Assembly (NCBI RefSeq): GCF_008041935.1
Contig: NZ_VKAC01000001.1
Span: 248,001-312,000, forward strand
Length of the DNA stretch: 64,000 nt
From: Quadrisphaera setariae
Lineage (GTDB): Bacteria; Actinomycetota; Actinomycetes; Actinomycetales; Quadrisphaeraceae
Direction of reading: 5' to 3'
How positions within the stretch are numbered: the stretch's first letter is position 1; each line of letters starts with the position of its first letter. Below are positions 43,258 through 51,766 of the stretch, piece by piece. Both the position numbers and the translations under genes were made by a program. The notes below the pieces were generated by a model, which was given only the letters and a program-made list of their open reading frames with translations, made no database searches and was not told where the DNA came from.

Positions 43258-44862
43258 GTGGAGCTCGCGCTCGAGGGGATCACCAAGCGCTTCGGGGCGC
43301 TGGTCGCCAACGACGGCATCGACCTGGTGGTGGCCCCCGGTGAGGTGCACTGCCTGCTCGGCGAGAACGGCGCCGGCAAGAGCACCCTCATGAACGTCAT
43401 CTACGGGCTCTACCGCCCGGACGCCGGCCGGATCCTCGTGGACGGCCGGCCGCTGGAGCTGACCGGCCCCGGCGACGCCATGGCCGCTGGCATCGGCATG
43501 GTCCACCAGCACTTCATGCTGGTGCCGGTCTTCACCGTCGCGGAGAACGTGGTGCTCGGCCACGAGCCCACGCGCGGCCCCAGGGGCGTCGGGCTGCTGG
43601 ACCTGGACAGCGCCCGCCGCCGGGTCCGCGAGCTGTCCGACCGGTACGGCCTCGCGGTCGACCCAGACGCCGTCGTGGAGGACCTCCCCGTGGGCGTCCA
43701 GCAGCGCGTGGAGATCCTCAAGGCCCTCGTGCGCGACGCGGAGGTGCTCATCCTCGACGAGCCCACCGCGGTCCTCACCCCGCAGGAGACCGACGAGCTC
43801 ATCGCGATCATGCGCCAGCTCACGGCCGCGGGGACCTCCATCGTCTTCATCACGCACAAGCTGCGCGAGGTGCGCGCCATCGCCGACCGCATCACGGTCA
43901 TCCGGCGCGGGAAGGTGGTCGGTTCCGCCGACCCCACGGCCCCCGAGAACGAGCTGGCGGCGCTCATGGTGGGCCGCAGCGTCTCCCTCGGCGTGGCCAA
44001 GGCGCCCGCCACCCCGGGAGAGGTGACGGTCAAGGTCCGCGACCTCGTGGTGCGCGACCACGCCGGCGCGCGCGCCGTCGACGGCGTCGACCTCGACATC
44101 GCCCGCGGTGAGGTGCTCGCCGTCGCCGGGGTGCAGGGCAACGGCCAGACCGAGCTCACCGAGGCGATCGTCGGGCTGCAGGACGACCTCGCCGGGTCCA
44201 TCACGCTGGGCGGCACCGAGCTGGTGGGCCTGAACACCCGCCAGGTGCTCGACGCCGGGGTCGGCTTCGTCCCCGAGGACCGCACCCACGACGGCCTGGT
44301 CGGCTCCTTCTCCATCGAGGAGAACCTCGTGCTCGACCGCCACCGCGGCGCGCCGTTCGCCAAGGGGCCGGCCCTGGACCGCGGCGCGCTGCGCTCCAAC
44401 GCCGAGCAGCTCATCGGCGCCTTCGACGTGCGCGCCTCGGGCCCCGCCGTGGCGGCGGGCACGCTGTCGGGCGGCAACCAGCAGAAGGTGGTGCTCGCCC
44501 GCGAGCTGAGCCGCCCGCTGCAGCTGTTCATCGCCTCCCAGCCCACCCGCGGCCTGGACGTCGGCTCCATCGAGTTCGTCCACCAGCGGATCATCGCCGA
44601 GCGCGACTCCGGCACCCCGGTGCTCATCGTCTCCACCGAGCTCGACGAGGTGCTCGCCCTGGCCGACCGCATCGCGGTGATGTACCGCGGTCGGGTGGTG
44701 GGCGTGGTGGCAGCCGACGCCCACGAGAACCTCCGCGACGTGCTGGGGCTGATGATGGCCGGGGTCCCCGAGGCGGAGGCCGTGGCGCAGGCCGCGGCGC
44801 ACCCCAGCGAGGTGGAGGTCGCGGCTGCGGAGGCCGGCGACGACCCGGTGGCCACGACGTGA
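43258..44862 (+). CDS. Nucleoside ABC transporter ATP-binding protein (two-domain)
   Basis: A 534-residue tandem ATPase of the RbsA/NupA type, energising nucleoside uptake with the two permeases. Domain 1 has Walker A GENGAGKS (35-42), a degenerate signature LPVGVQQRVEILKAL and Walker B VLILDEPTAVLTPQE. Domain 2 has a degenerate Walker A (GVQGNGQTEL, no GKS/T), an intact signature LSGGNQQKVVLARE and a modified Walker B LFIASQPTRGLDVG, as usual in this family. This implies one competent and one degenerate site. GTG 43258 follows GGAAGGAGG. The C-terminal 25 residues are an Ala/Glu-rich tail. Confidence 0.94.
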   Translation: MELALEGITKRFGALVANDGIDLVVAPGEVHCLLGENGAGKSTLMNVIYGLYRPDAGRILVDGRPLELTGPGDAMAAGIGMVHQHFMLVPVFTVAENVVLGHEPTRGPRGVGLLDLDSARRRVRELSDRYGLAVDPDAVVEDLPVGVQQRVEILKALVRDAEVLILDEPTAVLTPQETDELIAIMRQLTAAGTSIVFITHKLREVRAIADRITVIRRGKVVGSADPTAPENELAALMVGRSVSLGVAKAPATPGEVTVKVRDLVVRDHAGARAVDGVDLDIARGEVLAVAGVQGNGQTELTEAIVGLQDDLAGSITLGGTELVGLNTRQVLDAGVGFVPEDRTHDGLVGSFSIEENLVLDRHRGAPFAKGPALDRGALRSNAEQLIGAFDVRASGPAVAAGTLSGGNQQKVVLARELSRPLQLFIASQPTRGLDVGSIEFVHQRIIAERDSGTPVLIVSTELDEVLALADRIAVMYRGRVVGVVAADAHENLRDVLGLMMAGVPEAEAVAQAAAHPSEVEVAAAEAGDDPVATT

Positions 44863-44914
44863 CCGCCACCACCGCCACCACGACGCATCCGTCGACGATC
44901 GAGAGGACCGACCG

Positions 44915-46117
44915 GTGAAGGCCTGGCTGGAAGACGTCAGGCGCAGCAGCTGGCTGGTGTCGCTGCTCGCCATCGTCGTCGCCTTCGTGCTCGGCGGGGT
45001 GCTCATCGCCCTGACCGACGCCGACACGCAGAACGCGATGGGCTACTTCTTCGCCCGTCCGACCGACGCCATCACCTCGGGGTGGCGCGCGGCCACCGAG
45101 GCTTACGGGGCGATGCTCCGCGGGGCGGTCTACGACCCGCAGGGCAGCACCACCGTGCGCCAGTTCCGGCCCATCACCGAGACGCTGACGGTGGCGACGC
45201 CGCTCATCGCCGCGGGCCTCGGGGTGGCCGTGGCCTTCCGCGTGGGCCTGTTCAACATCGGCGCCCAGGGCCAGCTCATCATCGGCGTCGTCCTCGCCGG
45301 GCTGGTCGGCTTCCGGCTGCACCTGCCGCCGGGCATCCACCTCGTCGTGGCCGTGCTCGCCGCGCTCGTCGGCGGCGCGCTGTGGGGCGGGCTGGTCGGC
45401 CTGCTGCGCGCCCGCACCGGGGCGCCCGAGGTGATCACCACGATCATGCTCAACTACGTCGCCCTGTACCTGCTGGCGTACCTGCTCACCACGAGCACCT
45501 TCCAGCGCGCCGGCGCGTCCAACCCCATCAGCCCGCCGGTGGACGACTCCGCGGCCTTCCCGCTGCTGCTGGGCGACAGCTTCCGGCTGCACCTGGGCTT
45601 CCTCGTGGTGCTCGTGGCCGCCGCCGTCGTGTGGTGGCTGGTGGAGCGCAGCACGCTCGGCTTCCGCTGGCGCGCCGTGGGGGCCAACCCGGCCGCCGCG
45701 CGCACCGCCGGCATGAGCGTGCCCGCCGCCTACGTGGGCGTCATGGTGGCCGCCGGCGCGCTGGCGGGCCTGGCCGGCGCCGCCCAGCTGCTCGGCACGG
45801 AGAAGTCCCTCACCGGCGGCATCGCCGGCTCCATCGGCCCGGACGCCATCACCGTGGCGCTGCTCGGGCGATCGCGCCCCTTCGGCGTGGTGCTGGCGGG
45901 CCTGCTGTTCGGCGCGCTGCGCGCCGGCGGCGTGCTCATGCAGGCGCAGACCGGCACCCCCATCGACATCGTCCTCGTGGTGCAGTCGGTGATCGTCCTG
46001 CTCATCGCGGCCCCGCCGCTGGTGCGGGCGATCTTCCGCCTCGAGACCAAGCGCCGCCGCGGCGCCGGGACCGACGCCGCCGCACCCACCGCCGAGCGCC
46101 AGGGAGCCGCCGCGTGA
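44915..46117 (+). CDS. Nucleoside ABC transporter permease 1
   Basis: A 400-residue membrane subunit (BPD_transp_2 family). Eight to ten hydrophobic helices are visible, including SLLAIVVAFVLGGVLIAL, PLIAAGLGVAVAFRVGLFNI, FLVVLVAAAVVWWLV and AGALAGLAGAAQLLG. The coupling segment GFRWRAVGANPAAARTAGMS contacts the ATPase. FNIGAQGQLIIG and TGAPEVITTIMLNYVALYLL are characteristic of nucleoside/BMP permeases. GTG 44915 is preceded by GAGAGGA. Its stop overlaps the next permease start (GTGA). Confidence 0.93.
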   Translation: MKAWLEDVRRSSWLVSLLAIVVAFVLGGVLIALTDADTQNAMGYFFARPTDAITSGWRAATEAYGAMLRGAVYDPQGSTTVRQFRPITETLTVATPLIAAGLGVAVAFRVGLFNIGAQGQLIIGVVLAGLVGFRLHLPPGIHLVVAVLAALVGGALWGGLVGLLRARTGAPEVITTIMLNYVALYLLAYLLTTSTFQRAGASNPISPPVDDSAAFPLLLGDSFRLHLGFLVVLVAAAVVWWLVERSTLGFRWRAVGANPAAARTAGMSVPAAYVGVMVAAGALAGLAGAAQLLGTEKSLTGGIAGSIGPDAITVALLGRSRPFGVVLAGLLFGALRAGGVLMQAQTGTPIDIVLVVQSVIVLLIAAPPLVRAIFRLETKRRRGAGTDAAAPTAERQGAAA

Positions 46118-47406
46118 GCACCGCCGCACCCGTCGACCCCACCCCCCGCCCGGCGCAGCAGGCGCCCGCGCCGGCGCCGGAGCGCACCAGCGCCCGGCCC
46201 GTGTGGGTCATGGCCGTCTTCGCCGCGCTGGCGCTGCTGCTCTTCGGCGGCTTCGGGCCGGCCGGCAGCTCCTCCTTCGCCCTGTCCGGCGGGGGAGCGG
46301 CGGTCGAGCTGCCCGACCTGCCGCTGCCGGGCCGCCCCACCGGCTGGCTCGTGGGCCTGCTATGCGTGGCGCTCGTCGTCGTCGTCGAGCTCGCCCGCAG
46401 GGCGGGGCGGCCGGCTCCGCGCTGGACGGTGCCGGCGTTCGCGCTGCTGTGGGTGGTCGGCTTCCTCGTCTGGGTGGTCGCCGGGCAGCGCATCAGCCTG
46501 GTCGGCCTGCTCGGCGGAGGTCTCGTGCTGGCCGTGCCGCTGGTGTTCGGGGCGCTGTCCGGCGTCGTGTCCGAGCGCGCCGGCGTGGTCAACATCGCCA
46601 TCGAGGGACAGCTGCTGGCCGGCGCGTTCCTGTCCGCCGTCGTGGCCAGCGCCACGCAGAACGCGTGGCTGGGGCTCGTCGCCGCTCCGCTGGCCGGCGT
46701 GCTCGTCGGGCTGCTCCTGGCGATCTTCGCCATCCGCTACCTCGTCGACCAGATCATCGTGGGCGTCGTGCTGAACGTGCTGGTGCTGGGCCTCACCAAC
46801 TACCTGTTCAGCACGGTGCTGTCTGCCGACCGCGCCCTCAACACCCCGCCCGGGCTCGGGCCGGTGGCGGTCCCGCTGCTGTCCGACATCCCGGTGCTCG
46901 GGCCGGTGCTGTTCAACCAGTCGGTGATCGTCTACCTCATGTACGCCGCCGTGGTGGCGGTGCACGTCGCGCTGTTCCGCACCCGGTGGGGCCTGCGGGT
47001 GCGCGCCGTGGGCGAGCACCCGCGCGCAGCGGACACGGTGGGCATCAACGTCAACCGCACCCGGTTCGTCAACGTGCTCATCGCGGGTGCGCTGGCGGGC
47101 CTCGGCGGCGCGATGCTCACCCTCGGCGCCAGCCTCGCCTTCGGGCAGAACATGAGTGCGGGGAAGGGCTACATCGCCCTCGCCGCCATGATCTTCGGGC
47201 GGTACTCGCCGAAGGGCGCGCTCGCCGCGGCGCTGCTGTTCGGCCTGGCCACCAACCTGCAGGACATCCTCAGCTCCATCTCCACGCCGGTGCCGAGCCA
47301 GTTCCTGCTCATGGCCCCCTACCTGGCGACGGTGCTCGCCGTGGCAGGGCTCGTCGGCCGGGTGCGCGCCCCCGCCGCCGACGGCCAGCCCTACGTCAAG
47401 CAGTGA
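46114..47406 (+). CDS. Nucleoside ABC transporter permease 2
   Basis: A 430-residue second membrane subunit (BPD_transp_2). Residues about 1-125 are an extension with three extra hydrophobic helices after a Pro/Ala-rich start. The conserved permease follows: SGVVSERAGVVNIAIEGQLL, IRYLVDQIIVGVVLNVLVLG, TRWGLRVRAVGEHPRAADTVGI (ATPase coupling helix), GALAGLGGAMLTLGAS and MSAGKGYIALAAMIFGRYSP. GTG 46114 is chosen because it overlaps the upstream stop (GTGA) and has AGGGAG upstream. It is followed after 22 bp by cdd. Confidence 0.93.
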   Translation: MSTAAPVDPTPRPAQQAPAPAPERTSARPVWVMAVFAALALLLFGGFGPAGSSSFALSGGGAAVELPDLPLPGRPTGWLVGLLCVALVVVVELARRAGRPAPRWTVPAFALLWVVGFLVWVVAGQRISLVGLLGGGLVLAVPLVFGALSGVVSERAGVVNIAIEGQLLAGAFLSAVVASATQNAWLGLVAAPLAGVLVGLLLAIFAIRYLVDQIIVGVVLNVLVLGLTNYLFSTVLSADRALNTPPGLGPVAVPLLSDIPVLGPVLFNQSVIVYLMYAAVVAVHVALFRTRWGLRVRAVGEHPRAADTVGINVNRTRFVNVLIAGALAGLGGAMLTLGASLAFGQNMSAGKGYIALAAMIFGRYSPKGALAAALLFGLATNLQDILSSISTPVPSQFLLMAPYLATVLAVAGLVGRVRAPAADGQPYVKQ

Positions 47407-47428
47407 CCGACAGGTGAGGAGCGCTCTC

Positions 47429-47833
47429 GTGCAGGCTCAGGACGTCGACTGGGACGGGCTGCTCGCCGCCGCCCGCGAGGTGCAGCAGCGGGCCTACGCG
47501 CCCTACTCGCGCTTCCACGTGGGCGCGGCGGCGCTGGTGGACGACGGGCGCGTGGTGACCGGGTGCAACGTCGAGAACGCCGGGTACGGCGTGACGCTGT
47601 GCGCCGAGTGCGGGCTGGTGTCGTCGCTGGTGGCCGGCGGCGGTGGCCGCCTGGTCGCGTTCACCTGCGTGGGAGGCGACGACGCGCGGCTGATCATGCC
47701 GTGCGGGCGCTGCCGCCAGCTGCTCTACGAGCACGGCGGGCGGTCACTGCTCGTCTCGACGCCGGAGGGCGTGCAGACCATGGCCGAGGTGCTGCCGCAG
47801 GGCTTCGGCCCCGAGGAGCTGGAGCGCGGCTGA
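47429..47833 (+). CDS. cdd: Cytidine deaminase
   Basis: A 134-residue homotetrameric-type zinc deaminase converting cytidine and deoxycytidine to uridine and deoxyuridine. Substrate binding and zinc site: YAPYSRFHVGAAALVDDGRV, GCNVENAGYGVTLCAECGLV (Cys ligand and catalytic Glu) and MPCGRCRQLLYEH (PCxxC ligands). GTG 47429 is favoured over the in-frame GTG 47414 because GAGGAG lies eight to nine bases before it. It lies directly downstream of the nucleoside permeases, linking uptake to deamination. A large palindrome follows. Confidence 0.94.
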   Translation: MQAQDVDWDGLLAAAREVQQRAYAPYSRFHVGAAALVDDGRVVTGCNVENAGYGVTLCAECGLVSSLVAGGGGRLVAFTCVGGDDARLIMPCGRCRQLLYEHGGRSLLVSTPEGVQTMAEVLPQGFGPEELERG

Positions 47834-47846
47834 CCGCCGTCGTCGT

Positions 47847-47921
47847 CCTCCCGGACCGCAGCCGGGCGCCCGGCTGCGGTCCGGGAGGGTGTCGGAACCG
47901 CAGCCGGGCGCTCGGTTGCGG
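47847..47921. terminator. 42-bp perfect palindrome plus a degenerate second copy
   Basis: Positions 47847-47888 are a perfect palindrome (21-bp arms, no loop) with the core CCGCAGCCGGGC/GCCCGGCTGCGG. At 47898-47921 the same core recurs with two changes that leave G-T pairs. They lie between cdd and deoA and can form two stable hairpins acting as terminator or attenuator. Confidence 0.7.
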
Positions 47922-47944
47922 GACGCCCGGCCGGCGGTGGCAGG

Positions 47945-49267
47945 GTGAGCCGCGTGAGCGAGCAGACCGCGCAGAAGACCGAGCCCCACGACGCCGTCGA
48001 GGTCATCGCCGCCAAGCGCGACCGCCACGAGCTCACCGACTCGCAGATCGACTGGGTGGTCGACGCCTTCACCCGCGGCGTGGTGGCCGACGAGCAGATG
48101 AGCGCGCTGGCCATGGCCGTCCTGCTCAACGGCATGGACCGCCGTGAGATCTCCCGGTGGACCGCCGCGATGATCGCCAGCGGGGAGCGCCTCGACTTCT
48201 CCGGCCTGAGCCGGCCGACGGCCGACAAGCACTCCACCGGCGGCGTCGGCGACAAGATCACGCTGCCGCTGGCGCCGCTGGTGGCGGCGTGCGGCGTGGC
48301 CGTGCCGCAGCTGTCCGGCCGGGGCCTCGGCCACACCGGCGGCACCCTCGACAAGCTCGAGGCCATCCCCGGCTGGCGCGCGGCGCTGACCAACGACGAG
48401 ATGCTCGCGCAGCTCGAGGACGTCGGCGCGGTCATCTGCGCCGCCGGCTCCGGCCTGGCCCCCGCTGACAAGAAGCTCTACGCGCTGCGCGACGTCACCG
48501 GCACGGTGGAGGCGATCCCGCTCATCGCCAGCTCCATCATGAGCAAGAAGATCGCCGAGGGGACCGGGGCGCTGGTGCTCGACGTGAAGGTCGGCACGGG
48601 CGCGTTCATGAAGACCCGTGAGGACGCCGAGGAGCTCGCGCGGACCATGGTCGACCTCGGCACCGACGCCGGGGTGCGCACGGTGGCGCTGCTCACGGAG
48701 ATGTCCACGCCGCTGGGCCTGACCGCCGGCAACGCCCTGGAGGTCCGCGAGTCCGTGGAGGTGCTCGCCGGCGGCGGCCCGCGCGACGTCGTCGACCTCA
48801 CCCTGGCCCTGGCCCGCGAGATGCTCGCCGCGGCCGGTCGCGGGGACGTCGACCCGGCCGACGCCCTCGCCGACGGCCGCGCCATGGACGTGTGGCGGCG
48901 GATGATCGCCGCGCAGGGCGGAGACCCGTCCGCCGAGCTGCCCGTGGCGCGCCACACCCACGAGGTGCGCGCGGGCGCCGACGGCACCCTGACCCGCCTG
49001 GACGCCATGGCCGTGGGACTGGCCGCCTGGCGCCTCGGCGCCGGGCGGGCCCGCGCGGGGGAGTCCGTGCAGGCCGGGGCCGGTGTGGAGCTCCGCGCCA
49101 AGCCCGGTGACGCCGTCCGCGCCGGGGACGTGCTGGCCGTGCTGCACACCGACACCCCGGAGCGCTTCGAGCGGGCGCTGGCGGCGCTCGAGGGTGGCTG
49201 GGACGTGGGCCCCGCAGGGGCAGCGGCGACCTCGGCCGTCGACGTCGTCCTCGGCCGCACCGGCTGA
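47945..49267 (+). CDS. deoA: Thymidine (pyrimidine-nucleoside) phosphorylase
   Basis: A 440-residue dimeric phosphorylase splitting (deoxy)uridine or thymidine to base and (deoxy)ribose 1-phosphate. The phosphate-binding family signature reads SGRGLGHTGGTLDKLEAIPG, and KHSTGGVGDKITLPLAPLVA precedes it. VGTGAFMKTREDAEELARTM and the C-terminal barrel-sandwich GAGVELRAKPGDAVRAGDVLAV complete the fold. GTG 47945 is used; GTG 47954 is equally plausible and would sit seven bases after a CAGGGT -10-like sequence. It acts after Cdd on deoxyuridine, feeding deoxyribose 1-phosphate towards DeoC encoded 10 kb downstream. Confidence 0.95.
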   Translation: MSRVSEQTAQKTEPHDAVEVIAAKRDRHELTDSQIDWVVDAFTRGVVADEQMSALAMAVLLNGMDRREISRWTAAMIASGERLDFSGLSRPTADKHSTGGVGDKITLPLAPLVAACGVAVPQLSGRGLGHTGGTLDKLEAIPGWRAALTNDEMLAQLEDVGAVICAAGSGLAPADKKLYALRDVTGTVEAIPLIASSIMSKKIAEGTGALVLDVKVGTGAFMKTREDAEELARTMVDLGTDAGVRTVALLTEMSTPLGLTAGNALEVRESVEVLAGGGPRDVVDLTLALAREMLAAAGRGDVDPADALADGRAMDVWRRMIAAQGGDPSAELPVARHTHEVRAGADGTLTRLDAMAVGLAAWRLGAGRARAGESVQAGAGVELRAKPGDAVRAGDVLAVLHTDTPERFERALAALEGGWDVGPAGAAATSAVDVVLGRTG

Positions 49268-49280
49268 CCCCCGCCGCTTC

Positions 49281-49339
49281 TCTGGATAGATATTCAGATG
49301 GCGCAAGAACTTGTCGAGGCGGTGGTCGCCGCTTAGCCT
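49281..49339 (+). promoter_or_regulatory. Promoter with AT-rich dyad upstream of the BKACE gene
   Basis: -35 TTGTCG (49311-49316) and -10 TAGCCT (49334-49339) are separated by 17 bp. An AT-rich imperfect dyad TCTGGATAGATATTCAGA (49281-49298, 14 of 18 symmetrical) ends 12 bp before the -35, a position typical of activator sites. It stands out against the surrounding GC content. Confidence 0.6.
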
Positions 49340-49390
49340 CGGGTCATCGAGGCGGTCCAGCGAGGGGCCGCCGCGCTCCGAGGAGGCAGA

Positions 49391-50338
49391 GTGGCCACCG
49401 CCCTCGACAGGTACGCCGACGCCGCACCCAGCTGGGACGGCCCGGTGGTCATCGAGTCGCACATCAACGGCGTGCGCAGCAAGGAGATGAACCCGAACAC
49501 CCCGACCAGCTACGACGAGATCGCCGAGGACGCGATCCGCTGCTGGGAGGCCGGCGCCGGGGCGATCCACGCGCACAACACGAGCTTCGACCTGCTGGGG
49601 CGGGACGCCCACAAGGACTACCTGCGCACCTGGCAGAAGGTGCTCGACCGGCACCCGGACATCACCTGGTACCCCACCACCTGCAACAACCTGCGCCTGC
49701 TGCCCGGCGAGCACGGCCTGGAGCACGTGGCCCTGCTCAACGACGACGGTGGCGCGAAGGTCGCCTGCCTCGACACCGGCTACACGCTGTTCGCCACCGA
49801 GCAGGACGACGAGGGCTACCTGAGCGGCCCCACCTTCGGCTTCGACCTCGCGCAGACCGCGGGGCAGGTGAGGATGCTGCGCGAACGCGGCATCCCCATG
49901 GTCTTCGGCGTCTACGAGCCGGGGCACCTGCGGCACGCGATGCACTACGTCAACAGGGGCCTCACCACGCCGGGATCGATGTGGGACTTCTACCTCATCG
50001 GCGACTACGGCCTCACCGCCATGGAGCCGATCGCCACAAACGGCGTGCCGCCGACGCTGGAGTCGCTGTACTTCTACCTGCACCTCATCGAGCAGGCGAG
50101 GGTCGAGCACCCCTGGTACATCTCCATCTGGGGCCAAGGCGCCCTGGACGACACGAGCGTGCTGCGCCGCGCCATCGAGCTGGGCGGCCACATCAAGACC
50201 GGGCTGGAGCTCTTCTACGACCCGGCGCGCAACCCCACCAACCTCGAGCTGCTGCAGCAGGCGCAGGAGATCGCCCGGGAGGTCGGGCGGCCGATCGCCA
50301 CCCACGAGGAGGCCCGGGCGCTGTACCACCTCACCTGA
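49391..50338 (+). CDS. BKACE-family beta-keto acid cleavage enzyme (DUF849)
   Basis: A 315-residue TIM-barrel protein of the family founded by 3-keto-5-aminohexanoate cleavage enzyme, which splits a beta-keto acid with acetyl-CoA in a zinc-dependent Claisen-type reaction. Landmarks: SHINGVRSKEMNPNTPTSYDEIA, AGAGAIHAHNTSFD (zinc His60, His62), WYPTTCNNLRLL and GVYEPGHLRHAMHYVNRG. GGHIKTGLELFYDP resembles the end of the barrel where the active-site Arg/Glu lie in relatives. HAHN replaces the common HxHxR, so the substrate may differ. GTG 49391 has AGGAGG nearby. It has its own promoter and interrupts the deoA-add order, so it is likely an accessory insertion. Confidence 0.82.
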   Translation: MATALDRYADAAPSWDGPVVIESHINGVRSKEMNPNTPTSYDEIAEDAIRCWEAGAGAIHAHNTSFDLLGRDAHKDYLRTWQKVLDRHPDITWYPTTCNNLRLLPGEHGLEHVALLNDDGGAKVACLDTGYTLFATEQDDEGYLSGPTFGFDLAQTAGQVRMLRERGIPMVFGVYEPGHLRHAMHYVNRGLTTPGSMWDFYLIGDYGLTAMEPIATNGVPPTLESLYFYLHLIEQARVEHPWYISIWGQGALDDTSVLRRAIELGGHIKTGLELFYDPARNPTNLELLQQAQEIAREVGRPIATHEEARALYHLT

Positions 50339-50357
50339 CCGGGCCGGCCCACCTGAC

Positions 50358-50363
50358 TAGCCT
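50358..50363 (+). promoter_or_regulatory. -10 element TAGCCT (leaderless transcript candidate)
   Basis: TAGCCT lies seven bases before GTG 50371, 19 bp after the BKACE stop, with no Shine-Dalgarno sequence. It may drive the small acidic gene and add. Confidence 0.45.
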
Positions 50364-50370
50364 GGCGGGC

Positions 50371-50553
50371 GTGAGCGAGACCGACCCCGCCGACCTGGCC
50401 GACCAGCTGCGCCCCGCCGTCCCCGACGAGGACGACGCGGCCGCGGACCTGGACCGCCCCATCGGGGACGTCGAGGCCTCCGAGGCCGACGTCGTCGAGC
50501 AGCGCCTCGTGGTCCCGGACCTCGCAGAGGACGACGACGAGGAGACCCGCTGA
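50371..50553 (+). CDS. Small acidic hypothetical protein
   Basis: A 60-residue protein starting VSETDPADLADQLRPAVPDE and rich in Asp/Glu (about one-third of residues), with a VEQRLVVPDLAEDDDEETR C terminus. It has no transmembrane segment or cysteine. Its stop overlaps the add start (TGATG), so it is likely translated and may chiefly act as a leader coupling add translation, or encode a small acidic partner protein (inference). I do not recognise a family. Confidence 0.6.
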   Translation: MSETDPADLADQLRPAVPDEDDAAADLDRPIGDVEASEADVVEQRLVVPDLAEDDDEETR

Positions 50554-51650
50554 TGAGCGACCTGCACGAGCCGACGACCGACCTGCGGGGGCGGCTCGCC
50601 CGGGCGCCGAAGGTGGTGCTGCACGACCACCTCGACGGCGGCCTGCGCGCCTCCACCCTGCTGGAGCTGGCCGACGAGATCGGCCACGAGCTGCCCGAGA
50701 GCACCCCCGAGGCCCTGGCCGCGTGGGTGCAGCGCCAGGCCGACTCCGGCTCCCTGGCCGCCTTCCTCGAGCCGTTCTCGCACACCACCGCGGTGCTGCA
50801 GACGCCCCACGCCCTTGAGCGGGTGGCGCGCGAGAGCGTGCTCGACCTGGCCGCGGACGGCGTCGTCGTCATGGAGAGCCGGTTCGCGCCGGAGCTGTCC
50901 ACCGCAGGTGGCCTGAGCATCGAGGAGGTCCTCGACGCCGTGCTCGCCGGCCTGCACGCCGGTGCCGCGGAGGCCGCCGACGCCGGGCGCCCGATCCGCG
51001 TCGGCGCGATCGTCTGCGCGATGCGCCAGGCCGACAGGTCGCTGGAGGCGGCCCGGGCCGCGCTGTCGCGGCGCGACGCGGGCGTGGTCGGCTTCGACAT
51101 CGCCGGTCTGGAGATCGGCTTCCCGGCCACCGACCACGCGGACGCGTTCGCGCTGCTGCGCGAGAACCTCCTGCCCTTCACCGTGCACGCGGGCGAGGCC
51201 GTCGGGCCGGAGTCGGTGGCGCAGGCCCTGGCCGTGGGCGCGAGCCGCCTCGGGCACGGCGTGCGGGTGCTCGAGGACGTCACCGTGGGGGGTGACGACG
51301 CGTCTGCGCGTCCGCACCTCGGTCGGGTCGCGTCCTACGTGCGCGACCGGCAGGTGCCGCTGGAGGTGTGCCCGCGGTCCAACACGCAGACCGGCACCTC
51401 GCCGTCGATCGCCGGCCACCAGGTCACCGCGCTGCGCGACCTCGGCTTCACCATCACCCTGAGCAGCGACGACCGGCTCTGGACCGGCACCACGCTCACC
51501 GACGAGATGGTGCTCCTGGCGGAGGAGGCCGGCTGGGGCTGGGACGACTTCCGCCAGGTCACCCTCGACGCCCTCGACGCGGCGTTCATCGGCCAGGACG
51601 AGCGGATGGCGCTGCTGGAGCACGTCGTCCTGCCCGGCTGGGCCGACTGA
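50553..51650 (+). CDS. add: Adenosine deaminase
   Basis: A 365-residue zinc amidohydrolase-fold enzyme converting (deoxy)adenosine to (deoxy)inosine. Motifs: KVVLHDHLDGGLRAS (metal His24, His26), GFDIAGLEIGFPA, PFTVHAGEAVGPES (His, Glu), LGHGVRVLED, EVCPRSNTQTG and the C-terminal ITLSSDDRLWTGTTLTDEM (metal and catalytic Asp pair). ATG 50553 overlaps the stop of the preceding small gene. It completes the set cdd-deoA-add for nucleosides taken up by the transporter. A 23-bp hairpin follows. Confidence 0.95.
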   Translation: MSDLHEPTTDLRGRLARAPKVVLHDHLDGGLRASTLLELADEIGHELPESTPEALAAWVQRQADSGSLAAFLEPFSHTTAVLQTPHALERVARESVLDLAADGVVVMESRFAPELSTAGGLSIEEVLDAVLAGLHAGAAEAADAGRPIRVGAIVCAMRQADRSLEAARAALSRRDAGVVGFDIAGLEIGFPATDHADAFALLRENLLPFTVHAGEAVGPESVAQALAVGASRLGHGVRVLEDVTVGGDDASARPHLGRVASYVRDRQVPLEVCPRSNTQTGTSPSIAGHQVTALRDLGFTITLSSDDRLWTGTTLTDEMVLLAEEAGWGWDDFRQVTLDALDAAFIGQDERMALLEHVVLPGWAD

Positions 51651-51666
51651 CCCCGCACCCCCGTCG

Positions 51667-51716
51667 GTGATCATGGGCGTCCGCCACCCCTGCGGGTGGC
51701 GGACGCCCATGATCAC
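51667..51716 (+). terminator. 23-bp hairpin after add, made of inverted CATGATCAC elements
   Basis: 51667-51689 pairs perfectly with 51694-51716 around a CTGC loop, 16 bp past the add stop. The outer ends of both arms are copies of the GTGATCATGG/CCATGATCAC element found elsewhere; G-rich GGTGGGGGAGGG follows. Confidence 0.85.
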
Positions 51717-51718
51717 GG
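51707..51718. repeat. Dispersed CCRTGATCACGG element, copy 5
   Basis: CCATGATCACGG at the base of the add terminator; an inverted partial copy (GTGATCATGG) is at 51667-51676. Confidence 0.55.
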
Positions 51719-51766
51719 TGGGGGAGGGTTCCGGGGTGTCGGTGGCCGGTGCCACCCTGCTGACGC

